Source: Candidatus Gastranaerophilales bacterium
Lineage (GTDB): Bacteria > Cyanobacteriota > Vampirovibrionia > Gastranaerophilales > Gastranaerophilaceae
DNA length: 59,397 nucleotides
Direction: 5' to 3'
Assembly: GCA_944324285.1 (NCBI GenBank)
Contig: CALUVR010000003.1
Coordinates: forward strand, 64,001-123,397
Shown here: one piece after another, positions 43,261-52,663 of the stretch
How the letters are laid out: every line of letters starts with the position of its first letter
Numbering within the stretch: the stretch's first letter is position 1
Program-made: the position numbers and the translations under genes
The notes under the pieces: generated by a model
The model's database searches: none
What the model was told of the DNA's origin: nothing
The model's input: only the letters and a program-made list of their open reading frames with translations

Positions 43261-43980
43261 CTATTTACAACTTGTTTTACCATTTTTATATAAGTCATTA
43301 CAATGAAGGTAATCCATATTTCCTTCATACACAACCCATGTTCCACAATATTCAGGAATAGTTCCTAAACAGTAATTCATAAAATACGTTGATCCACTTG
43401 AATATGAAGAATAACCTTGTGGCATAATTTTGTTTTTAATATTACCATTACCACCACAATATAACTCAAAACTAAACATATCTTTACCAAACATATTCGG
43501 TTTTTTAGGGCCATTAATATCATAATAAAAATGCATAAGAAAAGAATTATTTTGTAAGAGGATAAATGAACCACCATCAGGTAGTTTATACCCAAATTCG
43601 GTATCCTCTTCTGATATTCCCCATATACGCTGCCCCTTAAGATTATAGTAGTCAGAATTAAAACAACTTTCATAAAATTTTTGCTTTGAACACTTCTTTA
43701 TATTAGCGAACTCAGAAACAAAATAACTAGTCCAAAGCCTTGTATAAGAAGTATTTCTTCCAGCAGAACTCGGACAATCCCAACTAGATGCCGGCCCATA
43801 TTTATTTTCTACACGAAGATAGGCTTCTTGAAGCAGTGCATACATTTTTCTTACTTTTGAGACTGTTACTTTCTCCTGATATTTTTCTATTATTGAAGGC
43901 AACGTCATTGCTGCAACAATTCCGATTATTCCTAAAGTTATCAAAACTTCTGCCAAAGTAAAAGCGTTTCTCATTTTCAT
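43261..43980 (-). CDS. Prepilin-like protein without adjacent XRE gene
   Basis: 239 residues. MKMRNA then FTLAEVLITLGIIGIVAAM, alanine at -1. The body has six to eight cysteines (SSWDCPSS, KKCSKQ, ESCFNS, ELYCGGNG, MNYCLG, EYCGTW, HCNDL) and aromatic loops, quite different from the other three. GGAGGG precedes the ATG. Unlike the other prepilins it has no divergent XRE regulator; upstream lies a short leader ORF with a poly-C/G tract and glgA. Confidence 0.85.
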   Translation of the reverse strand: MKMRNAFTLAEVLITLGIIGIVAAMTLPSIIEKYQEKVTVSKVRKMYALLQEAYLRVENKYGPASSWDCPSSAGRNTSYTRLWTSYFVSEFANIKKCSKQKFYESCFNSDYYNLKGQRIWGISEEDTEFGYKLPDGGSFILLQNNSFLMHFYYDINGPKKPNMFGKDMFSFELYCGGNGNIKNKIMPQGYSSYSSGSTYFMNYCLGTIPEYCGTWVVYEGNMDYLHCNDLYKNGKTSCK

Positions 43981-44173
43981 TTTCCCTCCATTTATATACT
44001 ATTTCATATTTTAACACTTTTCATACCAAAATTCACCGTGTCACTTGGCACGGCTTACATTTTTACTCTTTTTCTTTTAATCGGAGGTCTAAGTCGGAAA
44101 TGCTTACTCTTACTGTTAGTTGGCAGCCCCTTTTTCATCTACCCTTTTTTATACTGTTTTTTTATTTTATTTA

Positions 44174-44233
44174 TTATTTTTTTGCTCCCCCCCCCCCCCC
44201 CCCCGAAATTCTATCTATATTAGCTTTTTGCAT
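44174..44233 (-). CDS. Short ORF with poly-G tract, downstream of glgA
   Basis: Minus-strand ATG with a strong AAGGAGG five bases before it, 17 bases after the glgA stop. Reads MQKANIDRISGGGGGGAKK as given; the glycine run is the C18 tract. One base fewer would extend it to a 30-residue basic peptide ending TAG right before another ATG. It resembles the G-tract leader ORF of the GT11 gene in its MQ start, length and position of the tract. Confidence 0.45.
   Translation of the reverse strand: MQKANIDRISGGGGGGAKK
44187..44204. repeat. Homopolymeric C18 tract
   Basis: Eighteen consecutive C on the plus strand, i.e. a G18 run in the minus-strand short ORF. The longest homopolymer G/C run in the window. 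Confidence 0.8.
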
Positions 44234-44249
44234 AATATCCTCCTTATAT

Positions 44250-45692
44250 TTAAGACATAAGCTCTTTATACATATTTAAATATTCTTTTGAACTTTTCTT
44301 CCATGAAAAATCAGCTTCCATAGCAGATTTTCTCATCGCGTTAAGTGTGTATTTGTCTTTATAAACATCGAGTGCAACATTTATCGCCTGCATCATATCC
44401 CATCCGTCATAACGCCAGAATTTAAATCCTGTGGAATCATTCAAAGGATAACCGACAACAGTATCTTCAAGCCCGCCGGTTGCTCTCACAACCGGCAATG
44501 AGCCGTATCTCATCGCAATTAACTGACTCAAACCGCACGGTTCAAATTTGGACGGCATAAGGTAAAAATCACTTCCGGCATATATAAGATTTGCCAGATC
44601 CGCACGGTATCCGATATATGCCCTGATATTTGAAGAGTTATTGGAAAGCCAGATTAGCAAATTCTCGTAATCAGAATTTCCGCTTCCTAAAAATACAAAA
44701 TCCGCATTTGTATTTTTCAAAGCATTTTCAGCCTGCCTTATCAAATCAAAACCCTTTTGAGGCACCAATCTTGAAATACAAGCGAAAAGAGGTCTTTGAG
44801 GGTTATATTTCAGTCCGAATTCCTCGCAGACTTTCTTTTTATTTTCTTCTTTATTGCTGACAGTTTTAATGTCATAATTTTTGGCTAGTGTTTTATCGGT
44901 TTTCGGATTAAAGACATCGTAATCAATTCCGTTCAGGATGCCGCGGAGCTTATTCTGAGCACCTCTGAGGGTGTAATCCATACCCTCGCCGTATTCACCT
45001 GTAAGAATTTCTTTTGCATAAGTAGGCGAAACCGCAACAACTCTATCTGAATAATTTATGGCACCTTTCATCCAGTTAACTTTACCGTAATGCTCAACCC
45101 CCCATTCGTTATAGACAATATCTTTTCGCATATTTGCAAAATCCAGGACATCTTCAAACCAGACTCCCTGATATGCAAGATTATGAATTTCAAAAACGGT
45201 TTTTGTATTTTTCCAGTAATCGTCAAACCTGTAGTTGCTTTTGAGATAAACAGGAATCATCGCAGTATGCCAGTCGTTTGCATGGATTATATCCGCTCTG
45301 AAATTCAAAAGTTTAGCATACTCCATAACCGCAAGAGAAAACGCAATATATCTTTCGTGTTCATATCTCGGGTCAAGCCATTTTGGATAAACATCCTGAA
45401 AACATGTAAAGTACCAGTCGTTATGAACAAAAAATACGTTTATATCAGTTCCCGGAAGTTTGCACATAAATAAACGGAACTTATGTCCCATATTTCCGAA
45501 AGTGAGCCATAATTCAGAATTTTCAAGTTCTTTAATCCCAAATTTTTCTTTGTTTATCCCGCCGTGTAAAGGTGTAAATATTGCGATTTCAGCGTCTTTT
45601 TCCAGATATTTAGGCAGACTGCCTACTACATCCGCAAGTCCACCTGCTTTTGAAAATGGTGCGACTTCTGCCGCTGCAAATAAAACTTTCAT
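44250..45692 (-). CDS. glgA: Glycogen synthase (ADP-glucose type)
   Basis: 480 residues, GT5 family. MKVLFAAAEVAPFSKAGGLA has the KxGGL nucleotide-sugar motif; HANDWHTAMIP, FEIHNLAYQG and KFEPCGLSQLIAMRYGSLP are conserved, the last holding the catalytic glutamates. It extends alpha-1,4-glucan chains from ADP- (or UDP-) glucose. Its start overlaps the stop of the 1197-residue gene upstream (TAATG), so the two are translationally coupled. Glycogen synthesis fits with the GH77- and GH13-like enzymes elsewhere in the window. Confidence 0.94.
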   Translation of the reverse strand: MKVLFAAAEVAPFSKAGGLADVVGSLPKYLEKDAEIAIFTPLHGGINKEKFGIKELENSELWLTFGNMGHKFRLFMCKLPGTDINVFFVHNDWYFTCFQDVYPKWLDPRYEHERYIAFSLAVMEYAKLLNFRADIIHANDWHTAMIPVYLKSNYRFDDYWKNTKTVFEIHNLAYQGVWFEDVLDFANMRKDIVYNEWGVEHYGKVNWMKGAINYSDRVVAVSPTYAKEILTGEYGEGMDYTLRGAQNKLRGILNGIDYDVFNPKTDKTLAKNYDIKTVSNKEENKKKVCEEFGLKYNPQRPLFACISRLVPQKGFDLIRQAENALKNTNADFVFLGSGNSDYENLLIWLSNNSSNIRAYIGYRADLANLIYAGSDFYLMPSKFEPCGLSQLIAMRYGSLPVVRATGGLEDTVVGYPLNDSTGFKFWRYDGWDMMQAINVALDVYKDKYTLNAMRKSAMEADFSWKKSSKEYLNMYKELMS

Positions 45693-48600
45693 TATGCCTC
45701 GCTTTCGTTCGTCTTAGCTGCAGGAACTTCTTCCTGTGAAGCCGGAGATTCTTCATGTGTAGAGTTTCCTTCTTCAGAAGATTTCTTTTCTCCGTTTGTG
45801 ACATCAATACTGATTTCCTGTCCCTGTGTAGTTTTTGGAACAAATTCTTCTGCATCGGGATCTTCCAGTGGAATGTAGTGACTGTCATCCGTGTCAAAAT
45901 TAAATGTGATTCCGTGTTTATTCATAAAATACTGAGCTTGTGCAAGACAAATCTGTGCACTTTCGTTTTGCCCGCGGAATCTCAAGACTTTATACATATT
46001 GTATTTGAATAATAACAGCAGGTATTCGTTGGAACCGTCTGTTTTTTCCAGTTGAATAAGCGCATTGTTTACAATACCATAAGTAACGATATATTTGCCT
46101 TGAGAGAGGTTTAATTCGCTCATTATGTACCATGCGGTGTAAAGAAGGTTCGTCATGCCGTTTTCATTTGCAGTTTTAATAATTTTATAGATAATAAGTG
46201 AAGCTTTTTGAATAGAATTTAATTTAATATAACAATATGCAATCATCAAATCCGCAAACAATTCAAACTGATATAATCCGTTGCATTTTGCGACAATTTT
46301 TGCCTCATAAATTTGTTCCGCGAACATATTATAATCTTCCGAGCATTTTGTAAATGCTTCCAGGATATGAAAGATAACCGCCGAGAATTTATCATTATCC
46401 GAGGCAAGTGAGCCGTCATAACGAGGCGGCTGACCGGATATTAAATCCTGCAGTCCTATGAAGATGTCATAAGAATGCGGGACGTTTGTCAAATCTGTTC
46501 TTACAATATTTAAAAATTCCTGAACATTTCCTTTTAATTGCAGAACATTCACTGCGGCAACATAGCCAATTGTATTAATAACAATGGCTTCAAACTGTTC
46601 TACCGTCATGTAATCAGGTTTGAGTTTTTCAAGGTTTTCTTGATTTACTACGTTAAGGACTCGATATCCTATATCAAGACAATCTTCCCAGGCACCGATA
46701 TTGAAAAGAATTTCAACGTGAACAAGTGTCATAAGGAAGAAATAATGGTTAAAGTCGGTAGCGGCAGGGTCAATTGATGCGTTAGGCATCATTGAAAGAA
46801 CCTTATGAGTGAGTTCCAGTGCGTGCATATAATTCCCTGCAAGCAGGCAGCCTTGAATCATTTTATTACACAGGCTTATAATTTTATCCATATCGGTTGT
46901 GTTTTCAAGATGAGCAAGAGTATCCTCGGCAATTGTGAAGGTTTTTTCAGGAACATAATCAAATAGGTTGTTTGAAATATTTTCGTATAATTCAAGTTTG
47001 TATTTATCAATATCTTCCTGAGCTTCTTCATCCGTATTCATATCAAGAATTTTTAAAATTCTGTCAGCGCAATTCAGATAGGAGTTAAAATCACCCAAGG
47101 AAATATCAATTTTTGCGAGTTGTTCCCACTCCTTAAATTCAGCTTGATAATCATCCATTAATCTGTAAAGGTAAGCCTTTTCCGGAGAAGGCATTGTTTC
47201 TACAAAAACTTTTTCAAACAGGTCTTTAGCAATATCCTGCAGCATATCTTTAGAAAGCGTTTCAAGGAGGTTTTCTCTCAATATATTGTAGTTCGGGAAA
47301 TACATACAGTTATTGTAGAAATAAATGTACCCCATAGTTGATAATTGCTCTATAACTTCATTCAAATTAGGAACGTTAAGGCTCTTAATTGTTTCCTGAT
47401 CTATTCTCGGACCGAGGAGGACAACTTCTGCCAGGAATTTAATTGCATCAGGATAATCCTGCAAAAGATTTAACCTTCTTTTGACGAGTTTGTTCAGACT
47501 GGACGGAATTATAATTGTTTTAGGGTTAACGAGATTAATCGCATCGTCGGTAGCCTCAAAAACTCCGGATTCAATAAGGTATTGAATTGCAATATCCAAA
47601 AATAAGATGCTTCCGAATGAATACTTTGCAATACGCTGAAAGTAGAAACTATCCAGAATATTTCTGTAGTATTCTTTATTTTCTTCAATCATTTTTTCAA
47701 ATGCTGTAGGTTTGAGGGTAATTTCCGTGTAATAATTTTTTGAAAGCAGGAAGTGCAAGTCTTTGTGCAGTGAAAATTCCTTATCATACTGGATAAGATA
47801 ACTTATATCCAGTTTTTCAAATGATTCCAGCAAATACTTAAGAACATCATAGGAACTTGCATCAATCTTTTCAAAATTTTCGATAAAGATTAATGTATTC
47901 GGAATTGCCTGAAGTAGTGTCATAAAGATGTCAAAATACGTGTAGCGAGTGTCGCGAGAGGTATCTATATCACGTTCGGTAAATGTTATTAAATCTTTTA
48001 TTAATCCGTCCGTATCAATAGATTTAAACATTGAAAAATCGTTCTGCGAGAATAATTTTTGAGAAACAGTATATTCAAAAATTGCAGCTACAAGGTCGCG
48101 GAAGAATGAGTACGGTGAATATTTCATTTCATCGTAGCAGGTTACTGTGATAATATTTTTGTACAGATGTAAATCTTCTATAGTTGTAATAAGTTTCAGT
48201 GAATACGGAACATATAAAGGTGCTGTGCGGATTGCAAGAATTCCTTTAGGTGTAGTTTGCAGTTTATTTATAACGTGCAGAAATACATCTATATTTTCAG
48301 TTCTGATAAATTCGCACTGTATTTCGTTAAAATTAATTGTTTCCAAATCATATACAGAATCAGGATCATAAGGCTTTTCCATCTTGCTGAGGGCTTCACC
48401 GTCAAGTTTATCCTGTTCTACAAGAAGGTTTTGGACAAAGTTCGGGACTTCAATTTCCTCATCTTTTTCGTCGAGTTCTTCATAGTTAATTATAATTAGA
48501 TTAGAAACATCTGCCTCATAAAATGTAACCATTTCTCCCTTTACCATGACCGAGTTCAGAGGAGAAAATTTGAATTCAGAACCGATGGCTTCATTAATAT

Positions 48601-49285
48601 GGTTATCGACGATTACCTGGAATGAATTCATTAATTTAGAGCGTTCGTCGGTGCTCTGGTTAACCATGCTGATGTTGAATCCGGAGCTGACATCATACGG
48701 ATCATCTTGAACCGTACGCTTCATCATAAACATATTACATCTGACGGAGGCATTCTTTTTATTTGTCAGACGATAGTTCATCTTTGTAATTTCAGTCAAA
48801 ATCTGAATGGCTGTATTCATCGCGGTGTTAGCAGAACTGTTAAAGGTATAATCCTTATAGAATCTTATCATATAAGTATTCCCGATAATCTGGCGTCTTA
48901 CACCGGCTTCTTTGGCAATATCAGCGACAATTTTATCAAGGTTAGCCTTAAATTTATTCAAAAGTTTAGCAGAGCCGAGAAGAACTTTCATCTCGCTCAT
49001 ATTCGGAAATTCAATAGTCAGTGCAGTAAAATTATCTGTATTGGATTCATTCAGAATAACGCTCTGTTCTGTACTAAATCCGCACTTTTTACATTTTTTA
49101 TCGCCTGTCAGGTTGATTTTGCCGCACTTATTACACTTGCCGATAATAACGTAGCCGCATTTTTTACAGGTATTACCTTTATTAATAGTTTTACAAACAG
49201 GGCAGACGACTTTCAGAACCTTTTTACAGTTCGGACATACAATCGTCTTTTCATCTATTTCTAACCCGCACTTTGGACATTCCAT
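45692..49285 (-). CDS. Zinc-ribbon, pseudo-cyclase/pseudo-STAND ATPase protein, 1197 residues
   Basis: Two to three zinc ribbons open the protein (CPKCG, CPNCKK, CPVCK, CKKCGY, CNKCG, CKKCGF within residues 1-70). Residues about 85-205 have the pattern of a class III nucleotide-cyclase fold without catalytic aspartates. About 310-560 resembles a STAND/AAA ATPase, but the P-loop position reads KGILAIRTAPLY with no GK[ST], and the Walker B region is NTLIFIENFEKID. A long helical TPR-like part follows (600-1120), then an acidic tail. It looks like a signalling or scaffold protein that has lost both enzyme functions. It is translated together with glgA. Domain calls past the zinc ribbons are inference. 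Confidence 0.6.
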   Translation of the reverse strand: MECPKCGLEIDEKTIVCPNCKKVLKVVCPVCKTINKGNTCKKCGYVIIGKCNKCGKINLTGDKKCKKCGFSTEQSVILNESNTDNFTALTIEFPNMSEMKVLLGSAKLLNKFKANLDKIVADIAKEAGVRRQIIGNTYMIRFYKDYTFNSSANTAMNTAIQILTEITKMNYRLTNKKNASVRCNMFMMKRTVQDDPYDVSSGFNISMVNQSTDERSKLMNSFQVIVDNHINEAIGSEFKFSPLNSVMVKGEMVTFYEADVSNLIIINYEELDEKDEEIEVPNFVQNLLVEQDKLDGEALSKMEKPYDPDSVYDLETINFNEIQCEFIRTENIDVFLHVINKLQTTPKGILAIRTAPLYVPYSLKLITTIEDLHLYKNIITVTCYDEMKYSPYSFFRDLVAAIFEYTVSQKLFSQNDFSMFKSIDTDGLIKDLITFTERDIDTSRDTRYTYFDIFMTLLQAIPNTLIFIENFEKIDASSYDVLKYLLESFEKLDISYLIQYDKEFSLHKDLHFLLSKNYYTEITLKPTAFEKMIEENKEYYRNILDSFYFQRIAKYSFGSILFLDIAIQYLIESGVFEATDDAINLVNPKTIIIPSSLNKLVKRRLNLLQDYPDAIKFLAEVVLLGPRIDQETIKSLNVPNLNEVIEQLSTMGYIYFYNNCMYFPNYNILRENLLETLSKDMLQDIAKDLFEKVFVETMPSPEKAYLYRLMDDYQAEFKEWEQLAKIDISLGDFNSYLNCADRILKILDMNTDEEAQEDIDKYKLELYENISNNLFDYVPEKTFTIAEDTLAHLENTTDMDKIISLCNKMIQGCLLAGNYMHALELTHKVLSMMPNASIDPAATDFNHYFFLMTLVHVEILFNIGAWEDCLDIGYRVLNVVNQENLEKLKPDYMTVEQFEAIVINTIGYVAAVNVLQLKGNVQEFLNIVRTDLTNVPHSYDIFIGLQDLISGQPPRYDGSLASDNDKFSAVIFHILEAFTKCSEDYNMFAEQIYEAKIVAKCNGLYQFELFADLMIAYCYIKLNSIQKASLIIYKIIKTANENGMTNLLYTAWYIMSELNLSQGKYIVTYGIVNNALIQLEKTDGSNEYLLLLFKYNMYKVLRFRGQNESAQICLAQAQYFMNKHGITFNFDTDDSHYIPLEDPDAEEFVPKTTQGQEISIDVTNGEKKSSEEGNSTHEESPASQEEVPAAKTNESEA

Positions 49286-49320
49286 AACTTAAATATACCA
49301 CACCGATATGTTAGTGACAA
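49286..49320 (-). promoter_or_regulatory. Promoter for a leaderless mRNA of the 1197-residue protein
   Basis: On the minus strand TTGTCA (49320-49315) and TATATT (49297-49292) are 17 bases apart; six bases then lead to the ATG (49285). No Shine-Dalgarno sequence. Transcription would start at or beside the start codon. Confidence 0.55.
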
Positions 49321-49341
49321 ATTTTTACACTTATTAATAAA

Positions 49342-49361
49342 GGGCGCGGCGCGCCGCGCCC
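49342..49361 (-). terminator. Loopless 20-bp G/C palindrome after dapL
   Basis: GGGCGCGGCGCGCCGCGCCC is a perfect palindrome, made only of G and C in an AT-rich region. On the minus strand TTTATTAATAA follows, eight bases after the dapL stop, so it probably serves as its terminator. Confidence 0.65.
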
Positions 49362-49369
49362 GAATGAAT

Positions 49370-50539
49370 TTATTCGTAACGGATACCTGCTTTTTTCATT
49401 CTTTCAATACATTTTTTGATAGTATCGACGTCTTTAGTCAAAGCAACGCGGAAGTATCCTTCGCCGTATTCACCGTAACCGTTGCCCGGAGGTACTACCA
49501 CCTGAGCTTTTTCAAGCATTATGGTTACAAATTCTTCTGAAGTCATGCCTTTTGGGACAGGAAGCCAGAGATAGAATGTTGCTTTTGAAGGTTTTAGTTT
49601 CCAGCCGAGTTCTGCAAAACCTTTTTCAGCGGCATCGCGGCGTTCCTGATACATTTTATTCAAATCTTCAATATATTTTTTATCAATTGTAAAAGCGACA
49701 GAGGCTGCCTGCTGGATTGCTTTGAATGTGCCGCTATCAATATTATTTTTAATTGTACCGAGGGCTTTTACGGCATCAGCGTTACCGCAGACAAATCCGA
49801 CACGCCATCCGGTCATATTGTAGGATTTTGAATGTGAATAAAATTCTATTGCGACATCTTTTGCACCTTCAACCTGAAGAACTGATGGCGCTTTGTAACC
49901 GTCGTATGTCATTTCTGAATAAGCCATATCAGAGCATAAAAGAATGTCATATTTTTTACAGAAATCTACTGCTTTTTTATAAAAATCTAAATCTGCAACA
50001 GCTCCTGTCGGGTTGTTCGGGTAATTGAGGAACATGATTTTAGATTTTTTAGCAATATCTTCCGGAATTTTATCAAAATCAGGAAGGTAGCCGTTTTCTT
50101 CTAATAATGGCATGTGATAAGGAGTTCCGCCTGCAAAGATAGTTGCATTATGATAAACAGGATACCCCGGATCTGGCACTAATGTATAATCGCCTTTATC
50201 AACAAAAGCAAAGAAAACATGGGCAATAGCTTCTTTAGAACCTATGTTACAGAGCATTTCCTTATCCGCATCAAGTTCAACTCCAAAACGGTCCTTCATC
50301 CAGTCACATGCTGCCTTTCTGAATTGTTCTGTTCCGTTATACGGCGGGTAATCATGATTTTTAGAATTATCAATAGCTCTGTGCATCTCCTCAACCACAG
50401 GCGCTAATGTCGGTTTATCAGGATCGCCGATACCGAGGCTTATTATATCCAAACCTTTTGCTTTAGCTTCTGCAATTTTTCTGTCTATCTCCGCAAAAAG
50501 ATACGGAGGAATCTTTTCCAAACGTTCTGAAACTTTCAT
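49370..50539 (-). CDS. dapL: LL-diaminopimelate aminotransferase (or close class I aminotransferase)
   Basis: 389 residues. PPYLFAEIDRKIAEAKAKG, IISLGIGDPDKPT, YPPYNGTEQFRKA, NYPNNPTGA and SHSKSYNMTGWRVGF (PLP lysine) match DapL-type enzymes that convert tetrahydrodipicolinate directly to LL-diaminopimelate for lysine and peptidoglycan. The route is typical of cyanobacteria, Chlamydia and relatives. A general aspartate-family aminotransferase remains possible. An AGGGAG-type site precedes the ATG. Monocistronic. Confidence 0.87.
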   Translation of the reverse strand: MKVSERLEKIPPYLFAEIDRKIAEAKAKGLDIISLGIGDPDKPTLAPVVEEMHRAIDNSKNHDYPPYNGTEQFRKAACDWMKDRFGVELDADKEMLCNIGSKEAIAHVFFAFVDKGDYTLVPDPGYPVYHNATIFAGGTPYHMPLLEENGYLPDFDKIPEDIAKKSKIMFLNYPNNPTGAVADLDFYKKAVDFCKKYDILLCSDMAYSEMTYDGYKAPSVLQVEGAKDVAIEFYSHSKSYNMTGWRVGFVCGNADAVKALGTIKNNIDSGTFKAIQQAASVAFTIDKKYIEDLNKMYQERRDAAEKGFAELGWKLKPSKATFYLWLPVPKGMTSEEFVTIMLEKAQVVVPPGNGYGEYGEGYFRVALTKDVDTIKKCIERMKKAGIRYE

Positions 50540-50559
50540 GCTTTCTCCCTTTCAAATCC

Positions 50560-50645
50560 ACCCTCGCCCATTGCGGGAGAGAGAAGAAATACTTAATGAG
50601 TTTACAAATTTAGTATTTCGGGTGAGGAGTTTACCCCCGACCCTA
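50560..50645. repeat. Imperfect palindromic repeat between dapL and ruvB
   Basis: CCACCCTCGCCCATTGCGGG... pairs with a later CGGGTGAGGAG, and AAATACT pairs with AGTATTT. It resembles the CTCCCTGCGGGAG-type palindrome at about 57808-57824. Probably a dispersed REP-like element. Confidence 0.5.
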
Positions 50646-50702
50646 TTGTTAAATATTTTCCTTAACCTTAATTTTATGTTATCATAAAAACAGGGAAAAA
50701 CA

Positions 50703-51770
50703 ATGAGTATTATTACAGACGACGGGAACAGAACAAAAAGAATTGATATTAATCAAAAAAATCCGAATACAAAAGCGGAAAAGATTGATTATGACAGAAA
50801 TTTTGAGAATTCTATCCGCCCGAAAAGTTTTGACACATATATAGGTCAATCAGCACTTAAAGAAACTCTGAAAATTACAATAGCTGCGGCAAAGAAAAGA
50901 GAAAAACCGCTTGACCATCTGCTTTTCTACGGACCTCCGGGACTTGGAAAAACGACTCTTGCAGGCGTAATTGCAGAACAAATGGGCGTTGAAATAAAAA
51001 TCACATCAGCTCCGGCGCTTGAAAGACCGCGTGATATTATCGGGATTTTAATGTCATTAAAAGGCGGCGAAATTCTTTTTATTGATGAAATCCACCGTTT
51101 GAATAAAGTTGCGGAAGAAATTCTCTATCCTGCTATGGAAGATTTTTTCCTTGATATGACAACAGGAAAAAGTCAGACAGTTAAAACGCTGCGTGTTCCG
51201 CTCCCGAAATTCACGCTAATCGGTGCAACCACAAAAGCAGGAGAATTATCGGGTCCTTTGCGCGACCGTTTCGGGATAATTCACAGACTTGAATTTTACA
51301 CGGATGAAGAACTCTCGCAGGTAATAAAAAGAACCGCCGGAATTTTGGAAATAGAAATTACGGATGACGGCGCCCTTGCGATTGCAAGACGCTCAAGAGG
51401 AACCCCGCGTATTGCAAACAGACTAATCAAACGAGTGAGCGATTATGCACTTGTAAAATCAGATGGCACAATTGATGAAAAAATTGCGAATAAAGCGCTC
51501 GATACATTGAAAATCGACGGCTACGGACTTGATTCGACAGACAGAAGCCTTTTGAAATTAATCATTGAAAAATACGACGGCGGGCCTGTCGGAATTGAAA
51601 CGCTTGCTGCTGCACTCGGGGAGGATGTCAGAACTTTAGAAGATGTCTGTGAGCCATTTTTATTGCAGGCAGGTTTATTGCAGCGGACGCCAAGGGGAAG
51701 AAGGGTTACGCCTGCAACATACCGTCACCTCGGTTACAAAAATGCCGTTGACCAGCAAAGTCTGTTTTAA
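50703..51770 (+). CDS. ruvB: Holliday junction helicase motor RuvB
   Basis: 355 residues. [19 protein letters not shown], Walker [16 protein letters not shown], Walker [11 protein letters not shown], sensor 1 [20 protein letters not shown] with the arginine finger, and the C-terminal winged helix ([19 protein letters not shown]). It drives branch migration with RuvA. No ruvA or ruvC next to it. It ends overlapping the convergent GT11 gene by four bases. Confidence 0.96.
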   Translation: MSIITDDGNRTKRIDINQKNPNTKAEKIDYDRNFENSIRPKSFDTYIGQSALKETLKITIAAAKKREKPLDHLLFYGPPGLGKTTLAGVIAEQMGVEIKITSAPALERPRDIIGILMSLKGGEILFIDEIHRLNKVAEEILYPAMEDFFLDMTTGKSQTVKTLRVPLPKFTLIGATTKAGELSGPLRDRFGIIHRLEFYTDEELSQVIKRTAGILEIEITDDGALAIARRSRGTPRIANRLIKRVSDYALVKSDGTIDEKIANKALDTLKIDGYGLDSTDRSLLKLIIEKYDGGPVGIETLAAALGEDVRTLEDVCEPFLLQAGLLQRTPRGRRVTPATYRHLGYKNAVDQQSLF

Positions 51771-52663
51771 GCTTTGGAACTTATAAATTCCTTTTTTGAA
51801 GCTAAAGATTTCGCATCGCGTGGCAATCTTATCCAGTCATCAGGCACTGTTTCACTATCATAACGGAATTGACACCATGGTTCAGGTGCAATAATCGTTT
51901 TATCCGGATTATCAATAAGCCAAGCACCCCACCAGGAAAATGAAGAATTTGCGCAAATCCCATGCTTGCAGCCTTGAAGCAGATAAATGTCATAAGGAAT
52001 ATCTGTATTTCCTGATGTGTAAACTTTAAACGGATAATCTATTTTTAAATTTTCTCTCAACCACTCCGGCTCATCTGAGATTGCAATAAAAGTGCAATTC
52101 GGATATTTTTCTGCCATAAGTTTTGTTGCTTTTTGATAGTACGTCATATCGCAGCATTCCAATTTATATGTAATATAATCTCCGCGTCTAACATGTATAA
52201 AAATCGGGCATTCATAGCTTTCTATTTCTTTTCGTAACCTCAGAACATTTTCATCTTTTATCGGTTTAAATGTAAAATCTTTTCTGATTTGTGGTTCTAT
52301 TTCTTTAAAATATTTTTCACACTGAAAATATCCCGAATAATAAACATCTCCTTTTTTAGTTAATAGTTCAGGATCAAAGAATCCAGAATCCTCATAGGTA
52401 TAACCATTAAACATAAAAAATTTAAAGAATTTTGGATGCGCTTGCACAAATTGAAATTTTTCTAGTCTGGATATATTAAAATGCTTTTTTAGTAATTTGG
52501 TAGGAGCTTTTTCAATTTTTACATTAAATAAAGTTTCAAAAGGTGAGCCCCACATCCACTTATCAAAATAAACTTTTTCTTTGGTATAATACTCGACGGC
52601 TTTAGCAAAAGCATACTGAAACATGTTGTTTCCTAATCTGCCCTGGAATTTTACGACTTTCAT
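51767..52663 (-). CDS. GT11-family glycosyltransferase (alpha-1,2-fucosyltransferase-like)
   Basis: 298 residues. [20 protein letters not shown] at the start, FIHVRRGDY in the middle and [15 protein letters not shown] near the end are the three GT11 signatures; the HxRRGDY motif binds GDP-fucose. It probably adds an alpha-1,2-linked fucose (or similar sugar) to a surface glycan. GGAGG lies seven bases before the ATG. The ATG overlaps the stop of an upstream leader ORF that carries a G11 tract, which points to on/off switching. Confidence 0.88.
   Translation of the reverse strand: MKVVKFQGRLGNNMFQYAFAKAVEYYTKEKVYFDKWMWGSPFETLFNVKIEKAPTKLLKKHFNISRLEKFQFVQAHPKFFKFFMFNGYTYEDSGFFDPELLTKKGDVYYSGYFQCEKYFKEIEPQIRKDFTFKPIKDENVLRLRKEIESYECPIFIHVRRGDYITYKLECCDMTYYQKATKLMAEKYPNCTFIAISDEPEWLRENLKIDYPFKVYTSGNTDIPYDIYLLQGCKHGICANSSFSWWGAWLIDNPDKTIIAPEPWCQFRYDSETVPDDWIRLPRDAKSLASKKEFISSKA

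Noticed and set aside
44038-44223. Plus-strand ORF of 61 codons ending in a poly-proline run
   Set aside because: The prolines come from the C18 tract; there is no ribosome site and the rest is a hydrophobic AT-rich reading. The minus-strand reading with AAGGAGG is more convincing.
48707-49264. 185-codon plus-strand ORF inside the 1197-residue gene
   Set aside because: Antisense shadow; composition is not that of a protein from this genome.
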